Source: Gordionus sp. m RMFG-2023 (lineage: Eukaryota; Nematomorpha; Gordioida; Chordodea; Parachordodidae). From it: 64,000 bases of DNA. The position numbers and the translations under genes were made by a program. Below the pieces are notes generated by a model, which was not told the DNA's origin, made no database searches, and saw nothing but the letters and a program-made list of their open reading frames with translations. Location: assembly GCF_954871325.1 (NCBI RefSeq), contig NC_088775.1, positions 34,449,561 to 34,513,560 on the forward strand. The letters are read 5' to 3'. The stretch's first letter is position 1, and each line of letters starts with the position of its first letter. Shown here piece after piece: positions 1 to 11,588 of this stretch.

Positions 1-1143
1 TTCACACTCACGCCGTGACCCACCTGACCCATCGTGTCACATGTGTTACATGGCCCGCGCCCACCTCTAATCATATACTCAAATAATAATCTTATATTAC
101 AAATAAGATAACCTTTATAACATATATATAACACTCTTGACATTCTTTTAATATTTTGAATATTGGAAAATATGGATTTCCAAATGTTACTTGGAAGATG
201 ATATCTATTCTCCAATAGAATTTCTTGCAGCATCTGAAAATAAGTTTTCACTATAAATCTTTTTGGGGTTTAATTTCATTTGTTCTTGGTTCAAATTGTC
301 CACAGAAATTTTATAGATTTTGCCATATTATAATTCACGAACAAAATTTTTGTTATTGTGGTCAGTGAATATATATTAAATTTTTTTAACTTAAATCTGG
401 TGTAAGAAAGGAGGTTATTTATTATGTTATAGTGATGGTACACCTAATATTAAGAAAATTATCTTAAATCCTTCGTGGTAGCTGTTAAATAGATTCATTA
501 TATTTTCTCATAATGTCAGATCCTTTTCAACAAACTGTAAAATTTATCAAATAGTCTATTCGATTTTGTCCTGATAGTAAGGGAAGGATGAAAATAATTC
601 CCTTTCAATTTCATAGGCTGCGCCAAGTAAAAATTTTCCAAAATCTTATACTCTAAAAGGAATTATTCCTTTAGAAAATATTAGACAATATCATATCATA
701 ATTTAAATCCCATTATAGTAATGGTAATTAGATATCTAAATTATACTTTAGCATTGAATTAAACACCTTATTTATGCATCTAGATAATATAATTCATAGA
801 CTTCAACACATATCTAAAAGTATACAATACGATCAATAATTAGATTTCCTGGTTATCCTAATAATATAGCTAAATCTCTGATCATAGACATTTTAACTCA
901 GTTATTAAAAATTCCTAGCTCTGTTCATTAAATTATAACTTCTATTAAGCAATAAGGGTGTGTCCTAGTTGGACTTATTACCAAACATCTCGCTAATCGA
1001 CTAAGCAGCCTTTTTTTTAAACAAATGAAACAAAATCAAATATACAAAAAAACGAAATCAAAATAATGAGTACCGAAAAATAAAAATCCCATAAAACAAC
1101 CCAGATTTTCACTTTATACTTTTTTTAAAAATATTCTCAAAAG
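1..1143. other. AT-rich sequence, likely SLC6 intron
   Basis: I see no exon here that I can support. The first 60 bases are GC-richer and of unknown origin. Positions 505-980 look coding-like on the plus strand but are broken and match nothing I recognise. The stretch ends in a short polypyrimidine-poor AG acceptor just before the SLC6 exon at 1144. Confidence 0.4.
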
Positions 1144-1264
1144 ATAGTGTATTTTACTGCTACATTTCCATACGTTATGCTGACCATTTTGCTTATAAGA
1201 AGTCTTCTCCTGCCAGGGGCCTTCAACGGAATCTTATACTTTATCAGACCCAATTGGAAATTAG
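1144..1264 (+). CDS. SLC6 transporter exon (around TM5)
   Basis: This is an internal exon of a sodium-dependent neurotransmitter/amino-acid symporter of the SLC6 family, a plasma-membrane protein with 12 TM helices. The reading frame starts [20 protein letters not shown] and continues with [20 protein letters not shown]. It matches the family signature '[13 protein letters not shown].iLLiRgvtLPGA.dGI.yyl.PdW' of TM5 and the following loop. It is bounded by an AG just before 1144 and a G|GTTATG donor after 1264, giving 40 codons plus one base. The usual glycine after LIR is a serine and the usual threonine before LPGA is a leucine, so the protein is divergent. The next exons expected (TM6-TM10) were not found with confidence. 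The downstream exons at 18981-20340 on the same strand are probably the same gene, which would make it more than 19 kb long. Confidence 0.78.
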
Positions 1265-2489
1265 GTTATGCCCCTCTAAATAAAATACGGTATATTTATA
1301 AAGTTTTAAGATTAATTAAGTAATGTCACTAGGAAGGGGCGCGCAGGGGCTTTGAATTTATGGAAAATTTGATTAGCACCCTGAATGAATTTTTTTAAAA
1401 TTTTTATTATATATTTTTTTATAGATTTGATATTTTTTTAGAAAATTATATTGATTTAATATTTCTTTAGAAATTTTATGATCATTTATTAATTAAAAAT
1501 ATAAAGAAGAAAATCCAATTTAATATTTTGATTTGTGTTACCTGTATTATACATCTTTCAAATACCTATCACTATTAACAAATTTATCAATGCCTCTTCC
1601 AAAACGAAATTCAAAGAATCAAAGCTGCATGTGAAAATTTTTAACCACTTAATAATAATAGTAAACCACTAAATGATTAACGAAGTATACATTTAAAATA
1701 TAGTAAGTTTTTTTAAATTATAGGAAGACTGTTTTGTTAAATCGGTTAATAACTCCCGTGTTTTTTAAGATATTATAAAAAACAATATATGAATAGATAC
1801 CTGCAACTATACTCTTATAGAGATGCTTTATAAAAAATTTTAATAATATTATCATATTTTTGTTTGAATTTTTTTATAAAAGTAGAAATTTTGTCCAACA
1901 AGCTCCAATAGCGGGGTTAGATAAACCACTTCAAGGGGCTTCTTAAACCATTGATTTTTTTAGGCAATAGTGAATTGAAATGCATTTTTATTTATTAATC
2001 ATGATACGTATAGAATAATTTTATTGTTGAAAATATTATAATACTTATAAATTGAAGGTAATTATAAATAAAAATTGAAATTTTGGTTAATCTAATAAAC
2101 ATTTTCACATAAAAATTTATCAAAGTTGAACATGTACCATATACTCAACCTTGGCACATTCTGCATTGGTACCACTCTTCGCCATTATGATGTTTTATAT
2201 ACAGGGTTGAAGGTGTCTTATTTGGTAATATTTTAAAAACAAAAACCATTAAGTGGTATATTAAATAGGTTTAAAGTGCCTAAAACAAATGCCTCATGTA
2301 AAAGACGAAAAATTTATTACTTAAATAAAATATTTCTCAAAAATAATTTTTTAAATTAAAAATGTTTAATAAATAATATTTTATATCCAATAATACCAAT
2401 GGTAGTTTAGAAATTCCTCTTTAATTATCAAAATATTATCACAAATTCATCATCAATATTTGATAGTTCCTTTTTATCTAATTATTCAT
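1265..2489. other. AT-rich intronic sequence
   Basis: No gene is supported. A GC-rich bit at 1325-1352 (gtcactaggaaggggcgcgc...) resembles 52276-52306 and is probably a shared repeat scrap. A short hydrophobic reading at about 2136-2206 resembles SLC6 TM8 but is too weak to call. Confidence 0.3.
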
Positions 2490-2845
2490 TTTCCATTCCA
2501 GCACTTTCGCAATCTGCCATAAGTGCTAATTCCACAATAATAAACCTTTTAAACCCACCGCTAATTGAAAACCCAAAAAGAAAATATAATTGTTGGAATA
2601 AAGAGAAAATCGAAATAGTAAAAATTGTTATCCCAACCTGAAATGGAAGAAATGAAGATATATGATATAGCCAAACATATCGGTATTTCAATAGCTTCGG
2701 TAAACAAATTACGGCACATCTTATCGATGGCTATAAAAATTGAATTTAATATCTTCCGCCATATTCACCTCAACTAAATCCTATTGGAAACTTCTTTGGG
2801 GTCATGAAAAACAAATATAGATATAAATCCAAGGCAAAACAATAG
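2490..2845 (+). pseudogene. Tc1/mariner-like (IS630 superfamily) transposase relic
   Basis: These are fragments of a DDE transposase in several plus-strand frames. At about 2640-2690 a helix-turn-helix-like segment reads YDIAKHIGISIASVNK. At 2757-2840 a segment reads PPYSPQLNPIGNFFGVMKNK. The latter matches the conserved end of the DDE_3 catalytic domain ('PPYSPeLNPIE.fWg..K'), which carries the last acidic catalytic residue; here the expected glutamate after NPI is a glycine. Stops and frame changes separate the pieces and no terminal repeats were found, so this is an old dead copy within the presumed SLC6 intron. Confidence 0.6.
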
Positions 2846-3414
2846 AGATATGTTACTTGGATATTAGTACATACCGTATGATTTTTCAAACTTTTATAAT
2901 CATGTATAATTTTTTGGAACGTGGTTATTGAGGACAACCAATCAATTAAGGTAATATAAATTTAAACCTATTAATATTTTAAAATATATTTTCTTTTCTC
3001 TATTTATATAAAAAAATGCTAATTTTGGAACACTCAAATTCAACACTAAATCGAGAATACAATTTTATAATATAATATTTTCTCACAAAACTAAATTTAT
3101 TGTAGTTGTAATTGTAATTATAGATTATTGACATATTCTAAATAAATATTCAAACTATTTGAAGAAAAAAAATTTGAAATTTATATTTTCTAAATTTTAA
3201 TAAATTAATATTTTTAAACTAAAATTTTTTATAAAGGATAGGTTATGCCTCTTCAAATAAATAATTTTTATATTTTGTTTCCCCACAACTTTCTATAAAG
3301 AAAAGAATAGAATCGCAAATGGAAAAGAATGGCATTTACATTTTTTTCTAATTTTAATTTTATTTTTCTAAATTTCTTCTGATTTTATTTTTTAAATTAA
3401 AATAAGGTTTATAT
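2846..3414. other. AT-rich, nothing recognised
   Basis: Very AT-rich sequence with no reading frame or repeat that I can support, ending at the target site of the MITE at 3415. Confidence 0.3.
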
Positions 3415-3731
3415 CAGAGACCTGGTTTAGGGTCGGGCCTAATTTTAATTTTTTTTAAATATACCCGGGTCGGGCTTGAAATTTTTTTTAAAAAAAATCC
3501 GGACGGGGCTATATATTGAAAACCAAATATTTTAAATCGCCATTATTAGCTATAAAAATCAAAAATAAGTATAATACATTTTAAAAAAATATGGGCCGGG
3601 CCTGAAATTTTTTTTAAAAAAAAATGCCGGGCAGGGCCGTATAAAATTTTTGAAAAAAAATCCGAGCCCGAAAATTTTCTTAAAAAAAAATCCGGACCGG
3701 GCCGTGCAAATGGTACCTCTGCAGGTCTCTG
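3415..3731. mobile_element. hAT MITE, family 1 (CAGAGACCTG ends)
   Basis: A 317-bp non-autonomous element. It starts CAGAGACCTG and ends CAGGTCTCTG, an inverted terminal repeat. It is flanked by an exact 8-bp duplication GTTTATAT (3407-3414 and 3732-3739), the hAT signature. The interior alternates CCGGGC-rich blocks with T-runs followed by A-runs. Other copies of the family lie at 7574, 12708, 17877 and 36327. The exact target duplication and matching ends suggest a fairly young insertion. Confidence 0.93.
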
Positions 3732-5394
3732 GTTTATATATATTTTGAAATAAATATTCATTTAAACTATTTTTCTTCTATTACATAAATTAGGTATTCA
3801 TATTTTTTAAGCACTTCATACCTATTTAATTTATAACTAAATGGTCTTTGTTTTTAAGGTATTACCAATTAAGGCACCTGCAACCCTGTAATCCAGCTTA
3901 TAATAAAGACAAATATCTTTGTGAATAATTTTTTTTTTACTATATTTTTCTTGCAAATATTTCATTTTCTTTCTCTTGTAATATCTCATAAAGTTTGATA
4001 TAAGAATACCTAAAATAAACATGTCAAAATATTAGATTATATTAATAATAACTTAAATGCTAATACAATAATATTATACTTTATCATCATTTTAATCCAT
4101 TATATGTTAAAATATAAGAACATAAAATTTATAAATAACATTTAAAAATAATATTTAAATAATATTTTAATATCTTTTCCATTATAATTTATATTTTTAT
4201 TACATAATAATCTGTTATTAAATTTGCTAAAATTTGATTATATTGTTAAAAATTACATAAAATTATTGTAATTATATCTTTAAAAAGACAGATAAGTAAA
4301 TAAATTTACCTGTTAATTGGCTAGTGATCCTTGTTGGTTTACAAGCTTCATATATTTCAATAGCCTAACTATATTATAATCTCAATCCATAAATTTTGGT
4401 AATTTTAAATAATCATTAATAAACTTTTGTCTTGTCTTTCACTGGGGAAACACACAGTGAATTTGCATCCACTGTTTGGCAGTAAAAATTTACCCTACTA
4501 TCAGGGCCCATTTAATTTAAGAGGGATGATGGTACCTCTTGTGGATAAGCCAGGTCCACTAATTGACTACCTTACTGTCAGGGCCCGTTTAATTTAAGAG
4601 GACTGACGGTACCTCTTATGGATAAGCTAGGATCCACTTAGTGACAGTAATTTACATAGATTATTGGTAAGAATAGAGAAATAAGAAAATATATAATTAA
4701 TAAATAGTATGCTTATCTTTTAAGAGAATTTGTTTCAATAGATTAGTGAATTTTTGATGGTGATCATTATTTATAGGTTTTAAAATGATTATGTAATCCA
4801 TAATTGTAACAAAATCAAGTATGTTTGATAGTAAATCTAGAAATAAAATTAATTAATGATTATGAAAAATTTAATTAGTTATTCTGATTCGCGTGGTGTA
4901 TCATTGCATTTGATCATTAATAGTTTCTTAATATTATATATTAATCTTGTATATTTCGCAGACTATCGAATTTATATAAAATTAACGAATGTATAAAATT
5001 CTTTTGTAATTTTTTGGATTTGTATTTTGGCACCATATTGAATAATGTAATAATTACTAAAAAAACAAATTCAAATGGATGGATGTCTATGGTTTAGCAA
5101 TCGCTCTAAATTTACTAATCTTGATTGAAATAATATCTAGACATAATAAATAGTCATAAAACTTTCTCAAATTATAAAATAATGTTAAAACTTTGCTATA
5201 AAATTTAATTTATATGTAAATGATTATATATTTTATTAAAAATTAAAATTCTATCATGAAAAATTTTTCATCAAAGTTTTATTTCTTAAATAAAATTATC
5301 TAATAATTAATTATTTCAAAAGATTTTTTGCCTATATATGTAAACTAATAAAAGCTATTATTGGGATAATATTTTAACCTTCAGCTGTATTTAA
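3732..5394. other. AT-rich sequence
   Basis: Apart from the 77-bp direct repeat at 4497-4650 listed separately, I see no supported gene. A minus-strand frame at 3837-4022 has a hydrophobic start and a basic stretch, but no family is recognised. Confidence 0.3.
4497..4650. repeat. Two-copy direct repeat, 77-bp period
   Basis: Two imperfect copies share TCAGGGCCC, TTTAATTTAAGAG, GGTACCTCTT and TGGATAAGC. The starting TCAGGGCCC is at about 4500 and 4577. The block is GC-richer than its surroundings. Its origin is not recognised. Confidence 0.7.
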
Positions 5395-5660
5395 TTTTAA
5401 AATTGGTTTACCAAGTTTTAGGTGAAAAAATCGGTTAAGCCTAAGCATCAAAGGAGCTCAGCTAGAGGCCCGTCAGCGTTGCATAGTTAATATAAATAAA
5501 ATAATTATATATAGATAATTTTAATAAATAATAATTGAGGCTAGCTTATCTTACGTAACGCTGATGGACGACTAGCTTAGCTCCTTAGCCTATACCTAAT
5601 TTTTGATTTTAGTTTCGCGATTTTTCGGCTAAGCACAATTAGTAGGCATAGCATAGATTT
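5395..5660. repeat. Imperfect inverted repeat (fold-back/MITE-like)
   Basis: Two arms face each other. The left (about 5430-5490) contains AAGCCTAAGC..AAGGAGCT..GTCAGCGTT. The right (about 5550-5605) contains AACGCTGATGG..AGCTTAGCTCCTTAG. An AT-rich spacer separates them. The right flank ends near CAACACTA, like the hAT MITEs with TAGTGTTG ends elsewhere in the window. I could not define exact ends or a target duplication. Confidence 0.5.
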
Positions 5661-6310
5661 ATAACCGATTACGCAACACTAGCTATAAGCATTTTAAATC
5701 CATCCTTCCCCTTTTTTTAAAAATATTATGTTACTAAACCATTTATTTTACATTATTACCTACTGATCCAATGGAAGAATACGCAATTTTAATGTTTATT
5801 TTAATTTACAATCAGACACACGAACCGAATATAGATAGTTAGTAGATTTTCTAAAATTGTTGCTAAACGATATATTTCCTCTCATATATAAATACTTTAA
5901 AATTCCCTTTAAATCATGCTCATATGAAAGATTGTTTTGGGAATTAAACTGTTTTAAAACAAAATTCTATCAACAATGAAACAAGAACAATTAAATTCGT
6001 TGGCTCTAACTATAGGCGTAGAAAACTTATTTTATCTGGCAATCATTTTTATAAGATATTTTTTACTATTTCAATACATTCATTATATTATAAAATCAAC
6101 ATTTTTTATTACTTTTGTAAAACTTTACTCGAAATATTTTTTAATCTGCAGTCGCAAATATCTAACACTCTACTCTTTGATATTATAATAAATATATTCG
6201 TTTGATATAGATTTTTTATATAAATATAAAAAGAGAGGGTAAAATGTCTAAAATTCACAATGTACATGTTGGAATACATATCCGATCAAAGTCGATTTTT
6301 TAGATTGAAA

Positions 6311-6440
6311 AATGGCTCTCAGTAAATGATTTAATTCCGAATCCTCAGAATTTTATGTCACAATACGACAGTTAAAATGGCTCTCAGTAAATGATTTAAT
6401 TCTGAATTCTCAGAATTTTATGTCACAATACGACAGTTAA
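6311..6440. repeat. Tandem duplication, 65 bp x 2
   Basis: Two near-identical adjacent 65-bp units, each beginning AATGGCTCTCAG and ending CAATACGACAGTTAA. They differ at only a few positions, so the duplication is recent. No coding role is seen. Confidence 0.85.
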
Positions 6441-6969
6441 TGGAGAAATGTAAGTATTTCAATACTCAGTTTGCAACAATATAAAAAAAATGTAATATAT
6501 TAAAAGGAGAGTCGACCCTGAAAAAACGAGCTGAAGTCTCCCCCCATATAAAATTTAGTTGAGCCCATTGAGATGGTAAAGGCTAGTGACGCTACTGATT
6601 AAAGGCGTTATTTATCATGGTACCTTAATATTATGATTTTTGAAATAATTACAGTTGTAATATATGTAAATTTTTTAATCTCACTTTTTTCAATAGAATT
6701 AAAAGAATATTCAAATATTTTTAACTAATTTATAAATATTTATTTGAATTATGTCATAATTTGTCATTTTAAATGTATTATATGCACATTGCAATATTAT
6801 AATATATTTTTATATTTATATCAATATATTTTGTTAAAATACACAACAACGGGAAAAGGGAAGGGAGGGGGTCGAAGCAACTGCTTCTAAAAATTTGAGT
6901 AAGGGTACTTTTTTTAAAAAAAAATTCTTTTTTTATTTAATTCTTTTATTGTTTTACTACACCCATCCA

Positions 6970-7087
6970 TAACGAAGTGATTTTTGGTTCATGATATCGG
7001 ACTCGACTTCGTTATTGCGTTAATACATATTAAATTAAATAATAAGTGGGGGTTCTTATTATTATATTTTAATAAATTTTGGTCGAT
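6970..7087 (+). mobile_element. SINE 3' fragment
   Basis: This is related to the tail of the tRNA-derived SINE at 40906-41118. Shared pieces in the same order are GGACTCGAC, the attgcgtt/attccgtt stretch, TTAAATAATAAG, and the end TTTTAATAAATTTTGGTCG. The tRNA-like head is missing or unrecognisable. It lies just upstream of a hAT fragment. Confidence 0.6.
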
Positions 7088-7186
7088 GTAAGTTACAAAT
7101 ATTTATAAGATGGCTAAAACGGAGGATGTAATTATTACACGTGATCTAGACGTTAAAGAATCTAAGGATTTGTCAGATTCTGAGTA

Positions 7187-7573
7187 TTGCAAATTTATTT
7201 AATTAAATATTTTTTACTAATACATTATTTAGTTACTTTTTCTTCTGATGATGATAATTCTGAGACTTATGATTCAAACTTGAAAAACTATTGGTTTATT
7301 TTACCTTATCGTCTCCTTTTAAATTTTTCTGCTCTACCTAATTTAACAATTTTATATAAATATTTATTAACCATTCCTACTACCTCATATACTGCCGAAA
7401 GGATCATGAGTAAAATTAAATTAATTAAAACAATATACCATGAAAGATCCATTTCTTAATAATTTAACCATTTTATCAATGAAAAAAATTTTATTTAAAC
7501 ATTTAAATATTGATGAAATTATAAATTCTTTCGCTTTCTCTTCCCCTAATTTGTTTAAATTATTAATTTAAAA
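7187..7573 (+). pseudogene. hAT transposase C-terminal fragment
   Basis: A frame at 7187-7459 ends in a hAT dimerisation motif reading LTIPTTSYTAERIMSKIK, matching 'l.iP.tSa.aERsFSklk.ik'. The following frame continues with LNNLTILSMKK and ends NIDEIINSFA, the usual C-terminal pattern 'L..LailsIe......id.deii..Fa'. The frame is interrupted. The N-terminal zinc finger and the catalytic core are absent. MITE family 1 landed directly behind it, at 7574. Confidence 0.75.
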
Positions 7574-7860
7574 CAGAAACCTGTAGGCACGGCCCTAAGT
7601 CCTACCCGTGTAATTATTTTAAATATACCCGGGCCGGGCCTGAAATTTTTTTTAAAATAAATACCCGGGCTGGGACGGGTCTGAAAATTTTTTTAAAAAA
7701 AATCCGGGCTGGGCAGTATATTTTAAAACCAAATATTTGAAATCGCCATTATTACTTATAAAAATCAAAAATAAATATAATATATTTTTTAAAAAACCGG
7801 GCTGGGCCTGAAAATATAAAATCCGGGGGTCGAAAAAAATGGTACCTCTGCAGGTCTCTG
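7574..7860. mobile_element. hAT MITE, family 1
   Basis: A 287-bp element starting CAGAAACCTGTAGG and ending CCTCTGCAGGTCTCTG, flanked by exact 8-bp duplications ATTTAAAA (7566-7573 and 7861-7868). The interior has CCGGGC blocks with T/A runs. It shares a roughly 60-bp core (ATTACTTATAAAAATCAAAA) with the copy at 3415. Confidence 0.93.
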
Positions 7861-8350
7861 ATTTAAAAATAATATTTTTAGAATATATATTTTTTTACAT
7901 TTTATTTGTATCATGTTAAAAATTGATGCAATAAAAATTATTTTTGTAATTCATGGGTATCAAGACATTTTTTCTAAGGAAGGGGGGTGGTTTTGGGTGG
8001 GGGGGGGAGGTACTTTTCAGGGGGGTATTTTGCTTCCGTCTTTCAGAAAGTGTAGGGGCCACCAATACATATTTATATTTTAGATACATAAGTTTGAAGT
8101 TTTTTAACTCTTAATAAACTCTAATTAATTAAATTAATTTAAAAAATTTTTTTTAAATATAAATGTATTTTTTTTTTACTTGATATATTTTAATTTGCTT
8201 TTTCAACACACTTGTTTTTTTTACTTGCTATATTTCTACTTGCTTTTCCTTTCTTTGTCTTTGTATTATTTTTTCTTACACGAAAACTAATAATTTTTTT
8301 AACACCAAAAATAATAATAATTTATTTTTTATTCTTTTCACTTTATATAT
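7861..8350. other. AT-rich with G-runs
   Basis: No gene is seen. G-rich tracts at 7980-8030 (several runs of 5-9 Gs) stand out from the AT background. The reason is unknown. Confidence 0.35.
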
Positions 8351-9538
8351 AAACATCGCGAAAAATAATAATGAAAAAAAACATAAACAATAAAAATATT
8401 TTCCAAAATAAATAAAACAACTAATCTACATGAAACGATAAAAAAATATATCTAAAATAAATAAAACAACTAATATACACGAAACATTAAAATAATATTA
8501 CAATCAATAAATTATCCAAACATATCACGTCATCCCCACAAGTCCTCATCATGCCATCCCATCCGGATCTGGACCCAATAACTACTCCAACTCCGACTCA
8601 CTAACCCCGCATTAAAGCCAGTCCAGAAGTTCCGGCGTTAAATATTCCTCAAACACTTCCAATTCATCTGCGTTCGCCTCCGCGGTATCGTTATCCTCTT
8701 CACTGACTTGTTCGTTGACTTCCGGAGCTCGTTCCTCGACCCCTGCATTGTTTCGCGTCTCCGCTCCTCCTTCATCTCATCCACCTTCGTTCTGCTCATC
8801 CTTCGGCCAAGCTACTTCCCCCCAATGGATCCCCGACTTGCCAGTCACTGCCGTGTTGTTCCCTGCTTGTTCATTCTCCCACACCGACTGCTCCCCGTTG
8901 GACACTGACCGACTAAATGACACTGGTTGGCTAAATGTCCTCTTCTCCGGCAACAATAGCACCTATGGCGTTCCACCTGAGTCGGTGTTATTTGTCCGAA
9001 GCTGCCCATTCTTGCACAGCAATCGGGTCTTCGGTTTGGTCGCACAGTTTCTGCACTTCGAAATCCCTGAAAATTCAACTATATTGCAATCTTATTCATA
9101 ATTATGGGTATGCTGATATATATATATAGTATATTTGCCCCGGTCCCTCTATTCCCAGTGCCCTGTAATGATGTCCCCAACGAAAAAAATAATTCCTCTT
9201 ATACTGTATTAAAGCGAACCCCTCCAATTTACCACCCCCTACCCCAAAACTAATCCTAAACTCACTTATTTAATAACTCCATTAATACATATGATCAACA
9301 TATACTCAAATATTTCAACCAAACTTCTAACTTCCCTATTTCCGACTTATTAAACAAATATACATAACACAATGCATTCAATTATTTCAATAACAATTCC
9401 CTTATTTCAACCCAAACTCAAATACTTCAAAAAAAATATAAACTTACTCATTTCAACAAAAGTTCCCCTATTTCAACTTAAACTCAACTCTTTCCAAAAA
9501 GAAATTATCGGACTATAAAATAACAACATTTTTTTTTA
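8351..9538 (-). repeat. Left inverted arm of gypsy relic (leader plus LTR-like)
   Basis: This is the reverse complement of 11589-12707. Read on the minus strand it begins with the LTR-like block (about 9538-9100). It continues into a Gag-leader region containing a CCHC knuckle-like segment, CYCCRRRGHLANQC, at about 8940-8980. Both arms break at a homopolymer on the inner side and end at AAACATCGC on the outer side. Confidence 0.85.
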
Positions 9539-9543
9539 CTTGG

Positions 9544-10717
9544 GAAGATTTAGGTGAGAAAGAACAAGAGGAGCGGGGGGAAGAAATTGAACAAGAACTG
9601 ATTCGGACTATGGCGGGAGTATCTAGAGGCGGGCCAGTAACATGGGAAGAGATTAAAAGGGTGACTTTGAAAGATAAGGAACTGAGACGGATCAAAGCGT
9701 GCGTGAAGGGACGAAAAACGTGGTGGGATGGAGACAAAACCTATAAATTTGTACAAAAGGAGTTGGCTATAATAGATGAATGTTTGGTGGGAGGAAATCG
9801 GAGTGTTATACCGGTCATGTTAAGGGAAGCGGTAATGGCAATGATTCATGCTGGACATCAAGGAATGGAAAGAATGAAACAATGGGGATGGGAATATGTT
9901 TGGTGGCCAGGAATGAACAGAGACATTGAAAATATAAGTCGAACTTGTGTTAGATGTAATGCTTGGGCTCCGATGCCACGAAAAGATAAGGAAAGTGTGT
10001 GGCCGAAGGCAACGAAGCCTTGAGAGCGCATCCACTTGGATTTCTTTGACTTTGAGAATAATATATATATATTGGTGGTAGATGCTTTTTCAAAATGGGT
10101 AGAGTATAAGGAAGTGGTTGTTATAAAAGTATTAAAAAAATTTATGGGCTAAATTTGGGGTCGCTATGACAGTAGTGTCGGATGGGGGCCCTGCTTTTAT
10201 TAGTAGACAATTTAAAGTCTTTTGTGCAGAAACCGGATCGAAACACATTTTAGCGCCGCCGTATCATCCGAGTTCAAATGGGCAAGCGGAGAGGATGGTA
10301 GCGGTGGTCAAGAACTGGTTGAGAAAGTCAAAGGACGGAGGCAGAGAGATGTGGGTGGCAGTGGCGTATTATAACAACATGAGAAAGGGGGAGTAGCCGT
10401 CGCCAGCGGAGAATATTTTAGGGCGAAGAACTCGAATTTGGTTGGAATCAATAAAACCGGCGGGTCAGGAAGAGAAACTGTTCGAAGTATAGAATGAATC
10501 AGAATTCGTGGTGGGACAAGCTATATGGGCAAGAAAGTATGGAAGCAACAAAAAATGGGAGCCCAGGGTGATTTTGAAAAATCTTGGAAGCAGGGTAAAT
10601 AGGGTGGAGTTTGCCGACGGGAGACAGGGAGTGAGACACAGGAATCAGCTTCGCAGGCGGATTGACCTGGAAAAATTGAGAGGGTTCGCCAGAGGAGATC
10701 AAGGGGTCAATATGTAA
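9544..10717 (+). mobile_element. Integrase region of gypsy relic
   Basis: The pieces, in order, are: the zinc-binding region (9610-10023) with H..H (IHAGHQGMERMK), VWWPGMN and the CVRC pair; a core segment (10166-10396) with VSDGGPAF and HPSSNGQAERMV; and a C-terminal segment (10508-10717). The wording is close to the integrase at 48000-49070, so the two elements belong to one lineage. Broken. Confidence 0.85.
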
Positions 10718-11588
10718 AGTATATGAGTCGGGGTTGAATAAAAAAAAATAGGAAAAAATCAAAAAAAAATCATCTTCATTATTTGGCCTATCTTAAGGAG
10801 GTTATCTTAAATAACAACAAAGAATAGATTGTCCCTGTTGTGCCTGGGAAACTTCGTAAAAAAATTTTTTTTTATTGCAATTAATGCGGGGAAACTTTGT
10901 AAAAAAATAAAATAATTATTGCCATTAATGAATATACCTCTTAGTAAAATAGTTTGGCTTAATTGACGACTCGCATGAGTTACTTAATAAAATTGACGGT
11001 TTAAATAGTAAGAGTTAATCATTATTTTTGTTGTTATTTTTGTTGAATAATTGTAATATTAAAAAATCTTAGTTTGGGAGATGAATTTAAATAAAAAATA
11101 TTTTTTTGGTGAAGGACAAAGATACTTTAAGTTAAATAAGTTGTGAGATGTTCGCGACAGGTGGGAGGGGGGATTAAATTAAAAAGGTTGGAAAGAAAAA
11201 ATTAATAAAAAAAAATGTTGATTAAGTTAAGAAAAGTGTCAAGATAAAAGTTGCAAGGGAAAAGGTTAGGGGAGTAATAAATCAAAAGATTGAAAAATTT
11301 TTTTGGGAAAAGTTAAGTTAGAGTAAAGTCGAAAGTAAAATTGAAAAAAAAGGAATGATATGCCAAAATTTTGGGTTTTGGGAAAAAGAAGAAGAGTTAA
11401 AAGGAGTCATAAATCAAGTTGAATAAGTAAATTGGTGGCAAAAGAAGAAAGTTAAATTGAAATTAGATTGGAATTAAATAAAGATGACTAGAGATTTTGA
11501 GTGAGAAAAAGTATAAAAAGGGGGAAAGGAAGAGTTGGAATTACAAAAGTTTTTTATTGCAAAAATCCAAGCAAGTTAATAAATTCGT

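Noticed and set aside
165-265. Possible SLC6 extracellular loop exon (DDIYSPIEFLAASENK)
   Set aside because: Only loosely like the family and without clear splice sites.
505-980. Coding-like plus-strand stretch
   Set aside because: Several stops and no recognisable domain; origin unknown.
2136-2206. Possible SLC6 TM8 exon (STLAHSALVPLFAIMMFYIQ)
   Set aside because: The match is short and the expected following residues are absent; kept only as a hint.
3546-3761. Open frame over the MITE at 3415
   Set aside because: It is produced by CCGGGC blocks and T/A runs within the MITE; similar frames appear in other copies.
8708-9129. Several overlapping open frames on both strands
   Set aside because: They are shadows of the GC-rich gypsy leader; only the minus-strand knuckle reading matches a known part.
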